A stretch of 64,000 nucleotides of DNA, taken from NCBI GenBank assembly GCA_036873755.1, contig JAVTVY010039339.1:62001-126000 (forward strand). Reading direction: 5' to 3'. Position 1 is the first letter of the stretch. Every line of letters begins with the position of its first letter. Made by a program: the position numbers and the translations under genes. Below are positions 1 through 12,552 of the stretch, in pieces. The DNA is from Hanleya hanleyi (taxonomy: Eukaryota; Mollusca; Polyplacophora; Lepidopleurida; Hanleyidae). The notes beneath the pieces were generated by a model. It was given only the letters and a program-made list of their open reading frames with translations, was not told where the DNA came from and did no database searches.

Positions 1-265
1 ACTCGTGATCCATTTGACATGTTTGTTCAGAGGACATGTGTTTGTGTCCTATGTTGTAACCTAAAACATCTCCCTCCATGCATTGTATCCAACTTGAGCA
101 TGTAGTCCATGTAGCTGTGCATGAAATGTATGTACATGTATTATTAATTTACCTGAGAAGACAGAAGTATTATGTCATGTTTATAGGAATTAAGGCTGGT
201 GTCAAAATGTGGAATGCAGGGCTCAATCTTGAAGGAAAGAACTACACGTACAGTTCAAATAACAA

Positions 266-1024
266 TACTAGCCACATATATGCAACTCAGTGTATGTAGC
301 CACGACTGAGTTGCGCATCCCTACTAGAACAGACATCGGTATCGTCTTTTTCTTCGTGGTCAAACATGACAAAATATACAATTGACTATGGCATTTAACG
401 GGTTGTAAACATGTCAAATATACTTCTCTCCCCCGACACAAAAGTATCTGGCTCATTCCTGCAGCGCAAGTACAAGTAAATAGCACCAAATCATATCAAT
501 ATCTTCCTATCACGTCCAAATGTTGAAAATGGCAGAAGTACAAAAAACGCTCCAATGCGCATGCTCCGCATTAATACGGAACACTTTACGATATGTCGTA
601 TAGAAGGCAGCGTCATCAGCTGCTGGGGTAACCGAGATGGAGCTTGACCACGTGCGTTAGGCCCCGCCCAGTAGCTGATGACGTCTTCTTCTATACGACA
701 TATCGTAAAGTGTTCCGTATTAATGCGGAGCATGCGCATTGAAGCGTTTCTTGTACTTCTGCCATTTTCAACATTTGAACGTGATAGGAAGATAGTGACA
801 TGATTTGGTGCTATTTACTTGTACTTGCGCTGCAGGAATGAGCCAGATACTTTGTGTCGTAGGAGAGAAGTATATTTGACATGTTTACAACCCGTTACAT
901 GCCATAGTCAATTGTACATTTTGTCATGTTTGGCCACGAAGAATAAGACGATACCGATGTCTGTCCTAGTAAGGATGTGCAACTCAGTCGTGGCAACATA
1001 CACTGAGTTGCATATATGTGGCTA
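266..1024. mobile_element. Foldback element, ~330-bp inverted arms, MULE-like
   Basis: The left arm (about 266-622) and right arm (about 668-1024) are reverse complements with scattered mismatches, separated by a ~45-base centre. The ends read TAGCCACATATATG and, inverted, CATATATGTGGCTA. The 9-base string AAATAACAA lies at 257-265 and again at 1025-1033, so it looks like a target site duplication. The left end carries 3 extra bases (TAC), so the TIR end is imprecise. Long TIRs plus a 9-bp TSD is typical of Mutator-like elements; no transposase is inside, so this would be non-autonomous. Open frames in each arm mirror one another and are not genes. Confidence 0.75.
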
Positions 1025-1041
1025 AAATAACAACAGCTTTA

Positions 1042-1390
1042 GGGAGCATATAAAAAATCGGAACGTTCCGACGGAACATTTGCATCCAGTGTTGGATGCA
1101 GCCACATTCCATTTTCAGCTACTGGAACATTCCACATTAGAAGAACATTCCCCTTGAACGTTCTGTACAGAGGGAACGTTGGACTGCCAAACGTTCTGGT
1201 TTTAGATACTAGAACATTTGAGTGCATCAGAACGTTCAGCTGCTTCAGAATGTTCGGGTGCCTTCATGCTGAACGTTCCTGGTAGGTGGAACGCTCCTGC
1301 CGGATGTTCCGAGTTACTGGAACTTTCAACAGTGGGCATTCTCTAGTTCCACTGGAACAAAAATCGTGTTCCGATTTTTGACATGCTCCC
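1042..1390. mobile_element. Harbinger-type MITE (TTA TSD) with GAAnnTTC motif array
   Basis: Terminal inverted repeats GGGAGCATATAAAAAATCGG and CCGATTTTTGACATGCTCCC (one end inverted, one or two mismatches) are flanked on both sides by TTA (1039-1041 and 1391-1393). A 3-bp TTA/TWA duplication is the PIF/Harbinger signature. The 349-base body is a run of short degenerate units, each centred on GAACGTTC or GAACATTC, spaced about 22-25 bases; roughly eight are perfect GAAnnTTC and six are near matches. No transposase is present. Confidence 0.7.
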
Positions 1391-1607
1391 TTAATAGAAC
1401 TTCAGTTAGAATTTTCATGAAGAGGTGTTCCAAATCTGTCATCCAATACTCTAATTCTATTACTGCCAGAGTTTGCCAAGGAATTGTGTATGTTTCTACA
1501 TGTACATGTATGTTGATCAAAGTGTGGAGTCTTTCCCACAGACCCTCCAGAGATAATATCAATGAACAAATGACATGCAATATACATGTAGTATAAATAC
1601 ATACATG

Positions 1608-1632
1608 TACAGTAATTTCTCTAATAATTCAC
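1608..1632 (+). repeat. Single TcMar-like terminal repeat end
   Basis: TACAGTAATTTCTCTAATAA followed by TTCAC resembles pogo/Tigger-type mariner ends. A related sequence lies inverted at 6515-6545. No matching partner was found close by, so this is either a relic end or a chance match. The rest of 1391-2785 shows no gene; it holds ACATGTACATGT runs and AT-rich unique-looking DNA. Confidence 0.3.
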
Positions 1633-2785
1633 GATGCAGTGATGAAACTCGCAATTCCAAAAATTGGCTACTTTCGAATTAGTTGTCGCGCTAATTCCAG
1701 AAAAACGCTTATGTTCGAACTATATGTTACGCTGGTTTACATGGAAGATCCAAAATGGCGGACCGCTTCACCGGGATCGTTGTGATCTTGATAACCGTGT
1801 ATTATGTTTGATATCTCTATCATAGTTCATTTAAAAGACTCTGGGACCGCAGTGCTCACGAAACCGTCGACTCGGCAAAGGCGACTAAAAAATAACATGA
1901 ATTGCAGGCAAGCACCTAAAAGGTGCGTGGACCCCGCAGCCTGTTTTTTTTTAGTCAAGTAGGATCAGGGCTGCATCTAGAGCCAATTTAGTTTTGGAAA
2001 ACATATGGGCACCCAAAACTCAAATGAAACAAGAAATGAAAGTGTTGTTGTTGTTCAATTTGAAAGGATTTCTGAAGGAAATACTCCTAGAAAAATCTTC
2101 TGGGTGCCTTAATATCGATCCGATTGCATAGCTGGGTATTGAATTTCATGTTAATAAACCTCTATCTTGTGATTGATCACAGACTCTTTGCGCCGAAATT
2201 CCCTTAAAAAAATTGGACCCTCAATAGTGAATTACGGAAAGGAACTGGGAGTTTGGGATCGGAACCTGCAAAAAATCCCTGGATACAGTATATAACAGAC
2301 TTCGGTTTCACGTGAGTGGTGTGCTGGGATTACAGCAGGCAAGAAAGTGTAGCTTTATCAGTGGCAATTTATGCATTGCACAAGTGTGATAACAAGTAAA
2401 CACACTGATTTACACAGGCCCACCCTTATCATTATTTGGGAGGGGGGGGAGGCATAAGCTCCAGGTATGCAAACTGGTTCAAAATTGCCCAGAGTCACGC
2501 TAAAAATGGGCTCTCCTAATCACTCGTTTTAAATAATTTCCAAGGTACAGTAACATGTTTGATGACAAAAATTGAAGCATTATGTTGTACCAGCTAAATG
2601 TGTGGACACAAATATGGTTCATGCAAAAGTTTTAGGATAAATCATATGATGTAGAATAGAATTATTTAACAGCAAAATTAAAGAAAAATGTTGTCCTTCA
2701 TTCAATGAGAATATTGAATGGACCAGGCTTTCTTGTATCAGGGAACCTTCATAATTCACCATGAAACATGCAACCAAGGGTTCCC

Positions 2786-3238
2786 GATGGGCATAGATAA
2801 CAGTGTAAAAGCTAAGCCACCAATAAATAATAATAATAAAAAAAATTAAAAATCATGAAATCATCAGTCATCTGAAAATCTAATCATTTCATCAGTCAAC
2901 ATTCAGGAAGCTCTCACCAAAGTTTTGTCAGGCTCGACTTGATAGATCTGCAGATATTCAGCGGACAAGAACATGTTGATGGGCATAGATAACAGTGCAA
3001 AAGCTGAGCCATCAATAAATAATAAAAAAAAAAATTAAAAATCATGAAATCATCATAGCCATCTGAAAATCTAATCATTTCATCAGTCAACATTCAGGAA
3101 GCTCTCACCAAAGTTTGGTCAGGCCCGACTTCATAGATCTGCAGATATTCAGCGCACAAGAACATGTTGACGGACGGACGGACGGACGCACGTACATGGC
3201 AACAACAAGACTCCACAGCCCTATGGGCTGAGGGGTAA
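2786..3238 (+). mobile_element. Helentron-associated (pearl/CvA-like) element, 3' part
   Basis: Two tandem core copies of about 192 bases start at 2786 and 2978 (GATGGGCATAGATAACAGTG in both). They are followed by a (GACG)n microsatellite at 3169-3190, then CACGTACATGGCAACAACAA, then a short hairpin AGCCC-TAT-GGGCT and GAGGGGTAA. Core repeats plus ACGG-type microsatellite plus 3' hairpin is the layout described for bivalve pearl/CvA elements, which belong to Helentron-associated interspersed elements. The 5' boundary is not clear. Confidence 0.65.
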
Positions 3239-5247
3239 CAACTGGAGACTGAATTGTTCAGTTACTTGCCCAATGTGTCGATTAAAAAGTAAATCGCCAA
3301 ATTGTTGAGTGAATTTTTGTTACATGAAGTATTTAGTCGCCAAAGTAATTTTGTGTTTAGTTTATCAGGCAGCGAAATCCGAGCAGGCCGAAAATGTACA
3401 GGAAATAATGACAGAGAATAATGCCGACGAAAAAACAGAAATGGAGAAATCCTAGTCTATTTACAGACCGCACGTGGTCTGATGTAATATCTGGGATACC
3501 TCACCTAATTATATTTTGACTGGGCACGTGAAACCATGTGCAGACTGGCATGGATGAGTCTATTTTGCGTGACACAATAAAATCATGTGCTCGCCCCAGA
3601 AAAGGTAATTTGCGACCCGCTGACTGTTCTCAGCCAATGAAATCATCATAGTAAAACTTAACGTAAACAAATTTTATGAAACAAACTTGGCGGGAATTTG
3701 CAAGGTCAAGAGTTGAAACGGCTTGTCCTATTCCAGTGCAAAGAGGTGATACGCCTAAAAGCACGACATACATGTGCGTTTTGACTTTAGTGTCGCTTCT
3801 AAAACAATCGTAGTCAAGTTACACCAGCTCAGTAATTTGGTTAAAAGTTTGCAGAGAAGTGGTTGCAGGGGTTTTTCTAGCCGTTTTTTCATCGTGGTAA
3901 CCACGATGAAAATAGACAAATATTGAATTTTGCAGAGAATTTCAAATTGTCAGTTGATATGTTGTCTCGCATGACCCGCCCACATCAATAGTTAGGAGAT
4001 AAATAATGCCGTATGTATATCAATTATCAGTAATTTTTGACTGTAAAAAAAATAAGTAAGCAAATCCAAGTAAAACGAATGAGGTGGTCGCTTGCCGTCA
4101 CAGCGCGGAGGCCACGAGTGGCAAAAGCCGCCATTTTGGTGCATATTCTTGGGGGAACCCCTGGCCTGATTTCAAAACGAGGCACAGTCCTTTTCCCGGC
4201 ATGAATCTCTAGCGAGGATTCCCTTGTGTCAAACACACAGCAGTCAAGTTTTAACTCCGGCAGTTTTGATGGTCGCGTACCAAAGCCATTATTGTTTTAG
4301 TTAATGGGTCAGTTGTTTCCTCATCAACCAGTCGGCACATTGTGCCGAATTTAACCGTTCATTTCTCTAGTGATACGCTTTTGGGCAAAGTGATCGAGCG
4401 CTTCACATCTTCACTCCCGACAACGACGACAATACAGGCTGTCTACCTGCACGTAACGAAATACTCGTACAGCCTAAGGACGATGGACATACAAAAGTTG
4501 TTGCCCTGGACAGAGAATCCCTATCTTCAGTCATTATAAAAGAATAAAAGAAGTTGAAAATTCGGGTAATAAATCCTGCAGTTATCTTTAATAGTGGTCA
4601 CAAGTAAGAGTGGTTTCCCAGGATTTCTATTTACAGAATGTGTGCGCTTTTGAGTTTTACTGTCTACCATAATTATTTATGTTATGTTTCAATTAAATTA
4701 AAGCAAACTTAAGATGTCTCTTTAGAGAATAATTATTTCATAAATGTTTTTTTCTGGTGATCTTTATGAGAGATTTCAGAGTGTATAAATCTGTAAAATA
4801 GGAATTTTGTCAGGTTATATATTCAATCACATTCTTCTCTGTCAACGGTAGAAAATTCAGCTTCAATAATTAATAATTATAGCTTCTAGCATGTATGTTT
4901 TATTATGAGAAGGTCAAGCTAAACAACCTATTAACTGACAATGGCCATACTGTGGTTTGGTGTGGTTGAACAGGCGTGTACAAGTGTATTCGGTCGAAGG
5001 CCGAATATTTTAGGCTGATGTTTATATCTTGATTGACAACGCAGCAGCAGTTCAATATGTTGTTGCTCTAAGAAGACACGACATGCTACTGTCGCCTTCA
5101 ATTGTTGGACAACACACGGTACCCTGCCACGGTTTGGGCCAACGGGTTATCACGTAACACTGGGTTATTTTACCAATGTTAGGCTGGTTAAAATTTTTTT
5201 CCTGCTTAGCATCACCGCCCGCCCCCGAAATTTCGTCCACCCCAAAA
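3239..5247. other. No gene seen; unique-looking AT-rich DNA
   Basis: I found no convincing exon or element end here. Short open frames (for example 4027-4236 and 4342-4539) have no recognisable domain or paired splice sites. The only distinct feature is a perfect hairpin at 3886-3912. Confidence 0.4.
3886..3912. repeat. Perfect 13-bp inverted repeat with 1-base centre
   Basis: TTTTCATCGTGGT is followed by one A and then its exact reverse complement ACCACGATGAAAA. No terminator or element end can be assigned to it. Confidence 0.6.
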
Positions 5248-5554
5248 TTTTTTTTTTTTTTTTTTTTGCCTAAAAGTCCGTTTTCGACTCAAATGTCCGT
5301 TTCCGAGGCCCAAGTCCGCATTTTGTAGATAACCGAGCATGCTGAGTTGTGAAGCGTGGGCGCTTCAAAGTTGCGAAAATGCCATTCGTTATCTGCCAAG
5401 TTCGACGATCACTTGTGGACAACCAACGTTTTGAAAATCTACAATTATGAAGGCAAACAGCAGAGCAGGACGATGGATGCCACCTACTTTATTCAGAGCA
5501 GAAATTCAACTATTCAGGCAAGGTTTATTGATGATTTTATTCACACAAGCCACT

Positions 5555-5582
<28 letters not shown>
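5248..5582. repeat. Segment bounded by T20 and A28 homopolymers
   Basis: A run of 20 T (5248-5267) and a run of 28 A (5555-5582) face each other about 290 bases apart, with similar pyrimidine/purine flanks (GTCCACCCCAAAA before, TCCGCCCTCCC after). This could be two retroposed tails in opposite orientation or a small element with poly(T)/poly(A) ends. No coding content is seen. Confidence 0.4.
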
Positions 5583-5585
<3 letters not shown>

Positions 5586-6514
5586 GCCCTCCCTACCCAG
5601 ATTTATATAAAAAAATGTTGTCAGTATTTGTCGATCTCTAAAGTAGCGTCTACAGTGTTTCTGTTCTCGTAAACATATGACCAACCTCAGTTCTGTAATT
5701 GGTGCGATGAAAAAGTTGAAAAAAGTTTCATCATTTTTTTGATGAAAAAGGAAAGAATTTCGTTCCGTGCCATAGGCGCGCAAAAAAACTGAGTTTCCAA
5801 AATTTTGAAATTGAGTTTGTGAACAATTTTGGGCTAGAATAACCCCTGGGTTGAAACTTTCGTTTCATCTGACCGACTTTTCATTCTGGCGGCGCCATTT
5901 CGGATTTGCGTAATCGACACACCAATGATCGTTTCGTTCACACAGACTGTCGAGACGAGGGTACTCTGCATAAGTTTTTTTTGTTTCTCTCTTTTCTTTT
6001 TTCAAACTAACAATGGATTATCATGTTGTTGGAAACAAGTCCGTCATTTTATTACATGGAAACGTTGTTCTGGATTGGCGAGTGAATAAAACCCCAACAT
6101 CAATGTCTATTGACATCTCCCCATAGCTCAAATGAAATACTCAACTGATCCCGTGCTGCAGTCAAAATGTATGGGGCACGTTATGCAGGTCTGAAGAAAT
6201 GAAATAATGGCTCCCTCGACAAAGCAGTTATGCACATACTAACTATTACGCCGAAGCCCTGACAGGGACAAACAGAGGGAAACATTTATATCTTTGTCCT
6301 ACCATATCATCTGTTTATTAAAGAAAATGAGACATATAACAAAAAATCAGAAAAAAAAATCACTTGACTCAGCGGCACGAACTCCGTGACGAAAACGGGA
6401 GTGTTCGAATTTATTGTTTCACGGGGATATTAAAAATGCTCCCGTTTTCGTTTTATTAGGATGGAGAAAATCACGACAGTGGAAAAATCGACCGTTTTCG
6501 AATTAAATTTGGAA

Positions 6515-6545
6515 GGTGAATTATTAGGGAAATTACCGTAACAGA
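6515..6545 (-). repeat. TcMar-like terminal repeat end, inverted
   Basis: GTGAATTATTAGGGAAATTACCGTA is the inverted relative of the end at 1608-1632. The neighbouring sequence 6360-6510 contains GAAAACGGGAG and its inverted copy CTCCCGTTTTCG (6390-6450), which suggests a small palindromic element. Confidence 0.3.
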
Positions 6546-6625
6546 ATAGATTATATACAAGGTATATGTACAGAGTTGACAATGAATAAATGATATGACA
6601 GTGACATTCTAGTACTGTAATGACA

Positions 6626-6868
6626 CTAAATATCTGTATTTACCCCCCTGATTATGTTCAAAAGTCTGGACTTGAAAGCATTGAGGGATGGAGCATCCTT
6701 GAGGTGTTTGTCAAGAGAATTCCACAACTTGGCTCCTGAATAACTTAAGCTCTGTTTTAGATAATTTGTATTTAGTCGAGAAATTCCAACACAACAGGCC
6801 TTGTTTTTTGTCCTATTGCAGGGGTATCCCTTTGAATGTCCATATCCACACAGGTATCGGAGTTGAGA
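6626..6868 (-). pseudogene. Non-LTR retrotransposon reverse transcriptase, C-terminal remnant
   Basis: On the minus strand about 65 codons stay open to a TAG at 6626-6628. They contain the tail motif of many CR1/Jockey/I-type reverse transcriptases: YSGAKLWNSLDKHLKDAPSL followed by NAFKSRL. The part upstream (around 6840-6868) appears frameshifted, and no palm domain is present, so this is a 5'-truncated dead copy. Its 3' UTR runs leftward towards about 6546. The family cannot be fixed from the tail alone. Confidence 0.65.
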
Positions 6869-7384
6869 ACATTGAATAATTTACACCCATAATGTTAATT
6901 TCTATAGTGTGCTGACTTGTCTTTCTAATAGGCAATAGGCGGTGGTTCTCTGCGGGTACTCCGGCTTCCTCCACCAACCAAACTGACTGTCACCATATGA
7001 GTGGAACAAACTTGAGTGTGACATTAAGCCAAATTCCCTCCTCCTCTAATAGGCAGAGTGCCTCATTCACGCAATTTCTGGACCCTGCTGATTCATTCTC
7101 TACTACCAAGGAGTACTCGACTTTTGGGAATTGCCATTTTTCAATCATTTGCAATAAATCGATCACTCCACTGTTTCACCATCTCAAATATCACTTTCGG
7201 TATCGATTTATTAGGGGAATTACCAGAAGAATATTGATGTAAAGGTTTCACATAAATCTGGAGAAATCATTGAAACAGTTAACTAATCTGACAGTGCGCA
7301 CCTACAGGATACCACACATCTAAATTCTTCAGTAATGATTAACTAGAGAGACACAACCCAGACATTATTGATGTCAACGGTGAA

Positions 7385-7920
7385 TGGTCATAACTCTGAT
7401 ACACATTCAAATGGGTAAAACATGAAAGTGAGACGCGCAAAACCCCTCGGTTTTCACAATTGAGAAATATGCTGGTAATCAGGTAATGTGCAACATATTA
7501 TGACTATATTTAACAAAATGGGGCATAACTTTGCCAAATAAGAGCAAAGATGAATAGTATTTTGTTGGCTTCTAGAATACAAACTTGTGGTACATTTCCT
7601 AGCTGTACCGAACACAGTTCTTCAGATATAACTAGTTAGATTCAAGCACAGCCAAGATTATTACACCCGAAAAGGGGAATAACTCCATAAAATAAGGGCT
7701 GAGATGACTAGTTTTTTTGTTGGCTTCCAGAATACAAATAGTTTTGAAAAATGTAGTAGCTGTATCAAACAGTTTTGCAGATATAGTTCATTACATTCAA
7801 GCTTATCTCATAAAATCAGAGATTAATACATCTGTAAAGGGGCATAACTCTCTAAAATATGAGCTGACGGGAGCCATTCTTGTTAAGCCAGAGCATGTAA
7901 GCAGGTCGGTTTGGGTACAT
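7385..7920 (+). repeat. Tandem ~160-bp core repeats, Helentron-associated type
   Basis: The phrase GGGGCATAACT or a close variant recurs at about 7520, 7675 and 7839, with GTTGGCTTCTAGAATACAAA at matching offsets. The same core, with a (GACG)-like spacer and 3' hairpin attached, occurs at 53830-54106, so these are probably core units of the same Helentron-associated family. The open frame 7717-8184 runs through these repeats and is not a gene. Confidence 0.55.
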
Positions 7921-8109
7921 ATTGATGTAATGAAAGTTTTTTTTGGTAAAAAATATCAACACAACATACCAAAACTGTGCCTTCCATTACATTTAATGCC
8001 AGATTCCCAGCAGGGGTGGCTGGGACTCTGGCTCATAGGTTTAGCCAGCAATGCATCTCGCCATCTTTGGGACTGCAAAACTCAGTGTGTGACAATGAGA
8101 CGGCCAATA

Positions 8110-8190
8110 CAACAAGAGCCCAAGGGGCTCAATATACGCTCGTATATCTGGAATTACACTGCTCCAAATTTCAAGGTTGTTTAATGGCCT
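8110..8190 (+). repeat. Dispersed element end (ACAAGAGCCC hairpin start)
   Basis: AACAAGAGCCCAAGGGGCTC begins a segment that recurs inverted at 37437-37520 (GCCCCTTGGGCCCTTGT). The GAGCCC-AA-GGGGCTC hairpin near the start resembles known 5' ends of Helentron-like repeats in molluscs. The downstream extent is unclear. Confidence 0.45.
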
Positions 8191-8416
8191 CCACTCAAAG
8201 TTTCTCAAATTTGGCGATACATAGCGCATGCTGATGGTCAAATATGAGCGTAGCGTGCAAAATCTATGGCGTTACGTTTCATACTTGTGTCTAATTCTGC
8301 TTAACCTGGGGCTAGGGGCCGTATGAACCGATGTACTCCTCATGGTGCTCATATGAACAGTCACAATCAAAGCGTCACTGATATGTACATCATTCTCTAG
8401 ATGATGACTTTACAAT

Positions 8417-9595
8417 CAGGGTTCCCACACCTTGAGGATTTCAAAATTCCAGACCTTTTCCACACCTTTTTCAAGACCTATGAAGTCTTTTTCCAGACTC
8501 AAGATTGGAGGATTCAAATCAGTTATTACATTATACATTGCCGGGCAAGCCATTGTCCAGGAAGAATTTTGAGACCGTCAGGTGGTATGGATCAAAACTG
8601 CTCAAGATGAATAAATAACTCCTTTACATTCCATGATGTACATTGAGATCACTGCACCAACTTACAACAGTATTACAACTTATTAACAGTAAATCATGAA
8701 TGGATAAACTTTTTTATTTGAAAATAAATTCACGTTTTCTTTCATTCTATAAAAAAGAAATTAAAAGAATCAGGTTTATTGCTCTTTTTTTTGTCACACA
8801 GACTAAAGGCAGAATGAAAAAAAACAAAGACAAAAAAAAAATTAAAAATTAAATGAAATGTCTGAAAAGTGTTCTAGTTCTGGAAATCTTGATTGGAGAA
8901 TCCCTTAAATTAATTTCATAATAATTGTTCATCTTTATATCATTTGAACAAGTTAAAAAAATATTAGAACTGATAAGAGAACAAAGCTAGATAAAAATAT
9001 CAAGGGAGACAACTTTTGTACAAGTGCTGTAGAAGTATTGAGCTGAGTTATCACCCTTCAAAACGTTGTCCCTGGAAACGGTAAACCACGCAATTTGCGT
9101 GCTGCTTGGAGGAGATATTTTGTGTAAATTATCGTTACCAGTAAAGATTACAATTACCAACACCAGTTTTATCAGACTGTAGTAACTTACAATACGAAGT
9201 GAATGACAGACCATGTACACGACTCACCCAAACGGACGAACCCATGAGGAGACGAATGGACTGGTGTTATCAAATACAATACCGGAAGTCAACTTCTTCA
9301 CATGCACAGTAACTAACTCTGCAAAAGTGCTGCATTTGTGTATTTTGAGCAAGGCCATCCATTTGTGATGGCCACGACATCCACACTTCCAGAGATTTTG
9401 ATTTTCGACAAAAATAAATCTCTCAAGCAGGACAAGCGCCCTGAGACGTCAGTGAAATTTTCCATTGCATGAATTATGGATGGATGCTATTTTTCCCCGA
9501 CCCCAAGAATGAAATTCAAGGACTTTTCAATGCCGTGAACAGCTTTTTGCATTTTTCCTCTTATTCCCGGTGCTCCCAACCGTGTGGGAACACTG
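8417..9595. mobile_element. Non-autonomous hAT-type element (CAGGGTTCCCACAC ends)
   Basis: The left end CAGGGTTCCCACACCTTGAG and the right end CCGTGTGGGAACACTG are inverted repeats of the widespread hAT-type terminus. TACAAT is duplicated at 8411-8416 and 9596-9601; a full 8-bp TSD is not clear. The sub-terminal text (TTCAAAATTCCAGACCTTTT and, at the right, TTCAAGGACTTTTCAATGCC) also fits. No transposase reading frame is seen in the 1.18-kb body. Confidence 0.65.
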
Positions 9596-9860
9596 TACAA
9601 TGATTATTATGGATTAAGAATACTGATCAGCGATACAGATTTTATATTTTTGGAACATCATGATGTCTTGTCGGCATCATTGAAAACTGTTGACCGCTTC
9701 TCTCTTGCAGGAAACTAGCCTATGTTTATGTATACTATGATTGTCTTTTTGAATTTGGTGCTAATACTGTTATATGGAATACATGTAGGTCTTTGGATTA
9801 TGGACGCGGATATTCTTTAATGGACGACGGCTGAATTATGAATGACGGACAGACTCTTAT

Positions 9861-10095
9861 ATTGAATGATGAACTAAAATGGGCTCAACTCGTGGTAACT
9901 AGGTGACCTTGAAACAAGAGCCGAGAGCTCACATATCCCACACTGAAATTAACAATAATCGAACACAAGAAAATAGTAGTTTTCTTTCAAATGGATTCCT
10001 TTCAGGCGAGAAAATTTTTCATGAAGGAAGAAAAATGTGAAGAAAGTCATGAAGTAAACCTTTGTTCTTAAGTTAATAAATTTGTAAACATAACT
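9861..10095 (+). repeat. Dispersed repeat, inverted copy at 37137-37362
   Basis: The segment around GAGCCGAGAGCTCACATATC and AAGAAAATAGTAGTTTTCTT recurs in inverted orientation at 37137-37362 with about 85% identity by eye, including flanks on both sides of the GAGAGCTC palindrome. It is non-coding. Element class is not recognised; the ACAAGAGCCGAGAGCTC start resembles the 8110 repeat. Confidence 0.55.
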
Positions 10096-10099
10096 TGAA

Positions 10100-10658
10100 C
10101 ATGAGTGATCTGGTATCAGATATTTATTTATATCATCATTTGGCGATTGGGGCAGGCTCAGCTAGCAGGAATGTCTAGGATATCTGAAAATGCAGCCACC
10201 ATCTGAGAACACTTGTCGTAGTAGTGTTGAGTCTCAGATAAGTGACACAACATTATGCAAGGCAGCCTCGATATCAGTGCATATGGCCATCTGGAGGTGG
10301 CTCGGAGTTCAGTAAGCGTACATGCTCGGAGACTCAGCCGGCTTGTCAGATGTGCAATTTCGATTGATTTGGGGCATAAATGTCCAGGTGTGCCCAGAGC
10401 AAATGCCATATCCAAGAATGAAATGATGAGATTAAGAATTCCTTCTAAACTGACCTACCCGGGACGAAGATTGATGGCGGCAATAATTGTAAATCTTGGC
10501 TGGTGATATGGTGAGAGGGTGCTGGGGGGAATTCAAAAGATAGAAGTCCTGTACAAGAAGCTAACTCACTGGCCCATAATTGATGGATTATGAGAATCTT
10601 TGGACGGTAGCATGAAAACTTAGCCTCTAAAGAATAAAATAGGACGTGAAATGTAGAG
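10100..10658. other. No gene supported
   Basis: Overlapping 80-residue frames on both strands at 10158-10506 are present, but neither shows a known motif or splice context. Nothing else is seen. Confidence 0.35.
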
Positions 10659-11784
10659 CAGACCCCTCGCTTGAGTAAACCAGAGGGGCACTCCGCCCCG
10701 CCCCCCTCAGAGTGCGCCCCGCCCCTTCGGAGATGCCCGAAAATGCGCCCTGCCCCATTTAGACCGCGCCCCGTCTCTTCCTTAAAGCTGTGAACATTCT
10801 GCTACTATACTTAGTTATGAATACAGGTTGTTTATTTCCGAATTCCATTCCTTCACATCGTTGATCCGCCCCAACTCTAAGAAGGATTAATCTGTCTTAT
10901 CGAAGGACCGTTGTTGTGTACGGAAACATTTCTGTCCGCCATATTTGCTTGAAGCAACGTATTCAAGTACTGGCGTTGTGATTGGCTGGCCTCTGATAAG
11001 GCGGTACTCTTAGCCAGTCAAACACCTCGTTATGTTATCTCGAGATTGAAAGCTGTACGCCGCGGGGAAAACCCCGCTGTTTCACACTGATAATCACGTT
11101 GAAGTTTGAGCGGACTTATAGATTAAATACCAAGAATAATTACTGGTACTAAGCTCTTTTAATGATAAGTTCGAAGTTTCAGTACTTCTTACGTAATTTG
11201 GCTGTTGTTTGCCTCATGTTGACCCTGTTTATTCGTTGGTAAACTCTTCCGGTTTGCAACCTTCAGTCGATTCGTTGGTGATTGCAGCCACGTGAAGACG
11301 TCGATTCAGTCTAATTTTATGGGACTGATATTATCTGCCGCATTATTTCAGAAATTTCAAATTGATTTGAAGCCTTGTTGAGATATGGCGATATTACGTA
11401 GCCCATTTCATCCGAATAGTATAAAGCCCATTTAGCAGTAACAACAACAACAAATTTTCATGCAAATTCCAGTGAAAATTATGAGTATCTTGAAAGAAAT
11501 AGATCATACATGTAGCTACCTATATCACAGCAAGCTGAACATTCATATGATCTATATTCAGGCTTCACTGGTATAATGATTTGCACAAATAATGAATATT
11601 TGAAGATAAAAACATCTAAATCCATTTGTGAACTTTGAGGTATGGTACACGCTGCTTTTCAGTAGCATTTTGGGACTACCGTAATAAAGCTGTTCTATTT
11701 GTCATTATTTTCAAAGATTTCAGTTCAGAAGTTATTGCTCAGAAATTATATACATATAGGATAGGCCAATGGCAAATCAACCTT

Positions 11785-11818
<34 letters not shown>

Positions 11819-12552
11819 ATATGATCAGTAAATATTTTTCTCGGTTGACATCTTGTGAATTCCAAACTCTTCCGTATCCAATCCGATTAAAACCTGATCT
11901 AAAAAGAAACACTCCTCATCTTGCCTGTGGCTTGGACTGAGACACAGGTTTTCATGCAGATCCAGGTCATCCGTATGGACCATCTAGGAGCGACAGGTGC
12001 ATGGTATATGTTAAACTCCTATTTTAACTTCTTTCAACAGATGAACATTTTCTTCTCTCGAAACCATGATGATTGACCTTCGTTGAACATAAATAATAGA
12101 ATTTATATATTTTGATCAATTCCAGGAGACATTTCTCTGATGAATCTAGAGATCAATTTGTCTTCCCCCAAGAGTTGTGGCCTAACATTGACGTTTTCAA
12201 ACATACATCCATAAATCAAGGAGAAGCTCTGTGATTGGCCACTGGTCATGACTCAGAACATGGAGATGGATGGGGAAGGGGGGGGGGGTTTCAGATTTAC
12301 ATGACTGACAAGTAAATTAGGGAGTGCTTACTGCAGATCTAATTTTAAGCAGATTTCCTGTGTATCATCCTTTCTATCCATTCTTTCAATGCATGCGATC
12401 GACAGAAATGAATGGTGATATTAGAAAATACCGATACCGCCGCCGCGACTACTAGTGCCTCCGACATGCCTTTTTATTCCTCGTCCGCGTAAAAAGTGCC
12501 CCTATTCAACAGACTAGCACCCTGCCCCTTTTTTTTACAAGGTAGGGGTCTG
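10659..12552. mobile_element. hAT5-like element with CAGACCCCT ends
   Basis: CAGACCCCTCGCTTGAGTAA at the left and, inverted, CAGACCCCTACCTTGTAAAA at the right make ~20-base TIRs. TAGAG is repeated directly outside (10654-10658 and 12553-12557), a 5-bp TSD. A GC-rich block of CGCCCCG-type repeats (10690-10780) follows the left end, and another GC-rich block lies near the right end. The 1.9-kb body has no transposase frame; it includes a (CT)n microsatellite. Confidence 0.5.
11789..11816 (+). repeat. (CT)14 microsatellite
   Basis: Uninterrupted CT dinucleotides. Confidence 0.9.

Noticed and set aside
819..1025. Matching 68-73 codon frames at 268-489 (minus) and 819-1025 (plus)
   Set aside because: They are the two arms of one foldback element read in opposite directions, not a protein pair.
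7717..8184. 155-codon plus-strand frame
   Set aside because: It runs through Helentron-type core repeats and has no domain.
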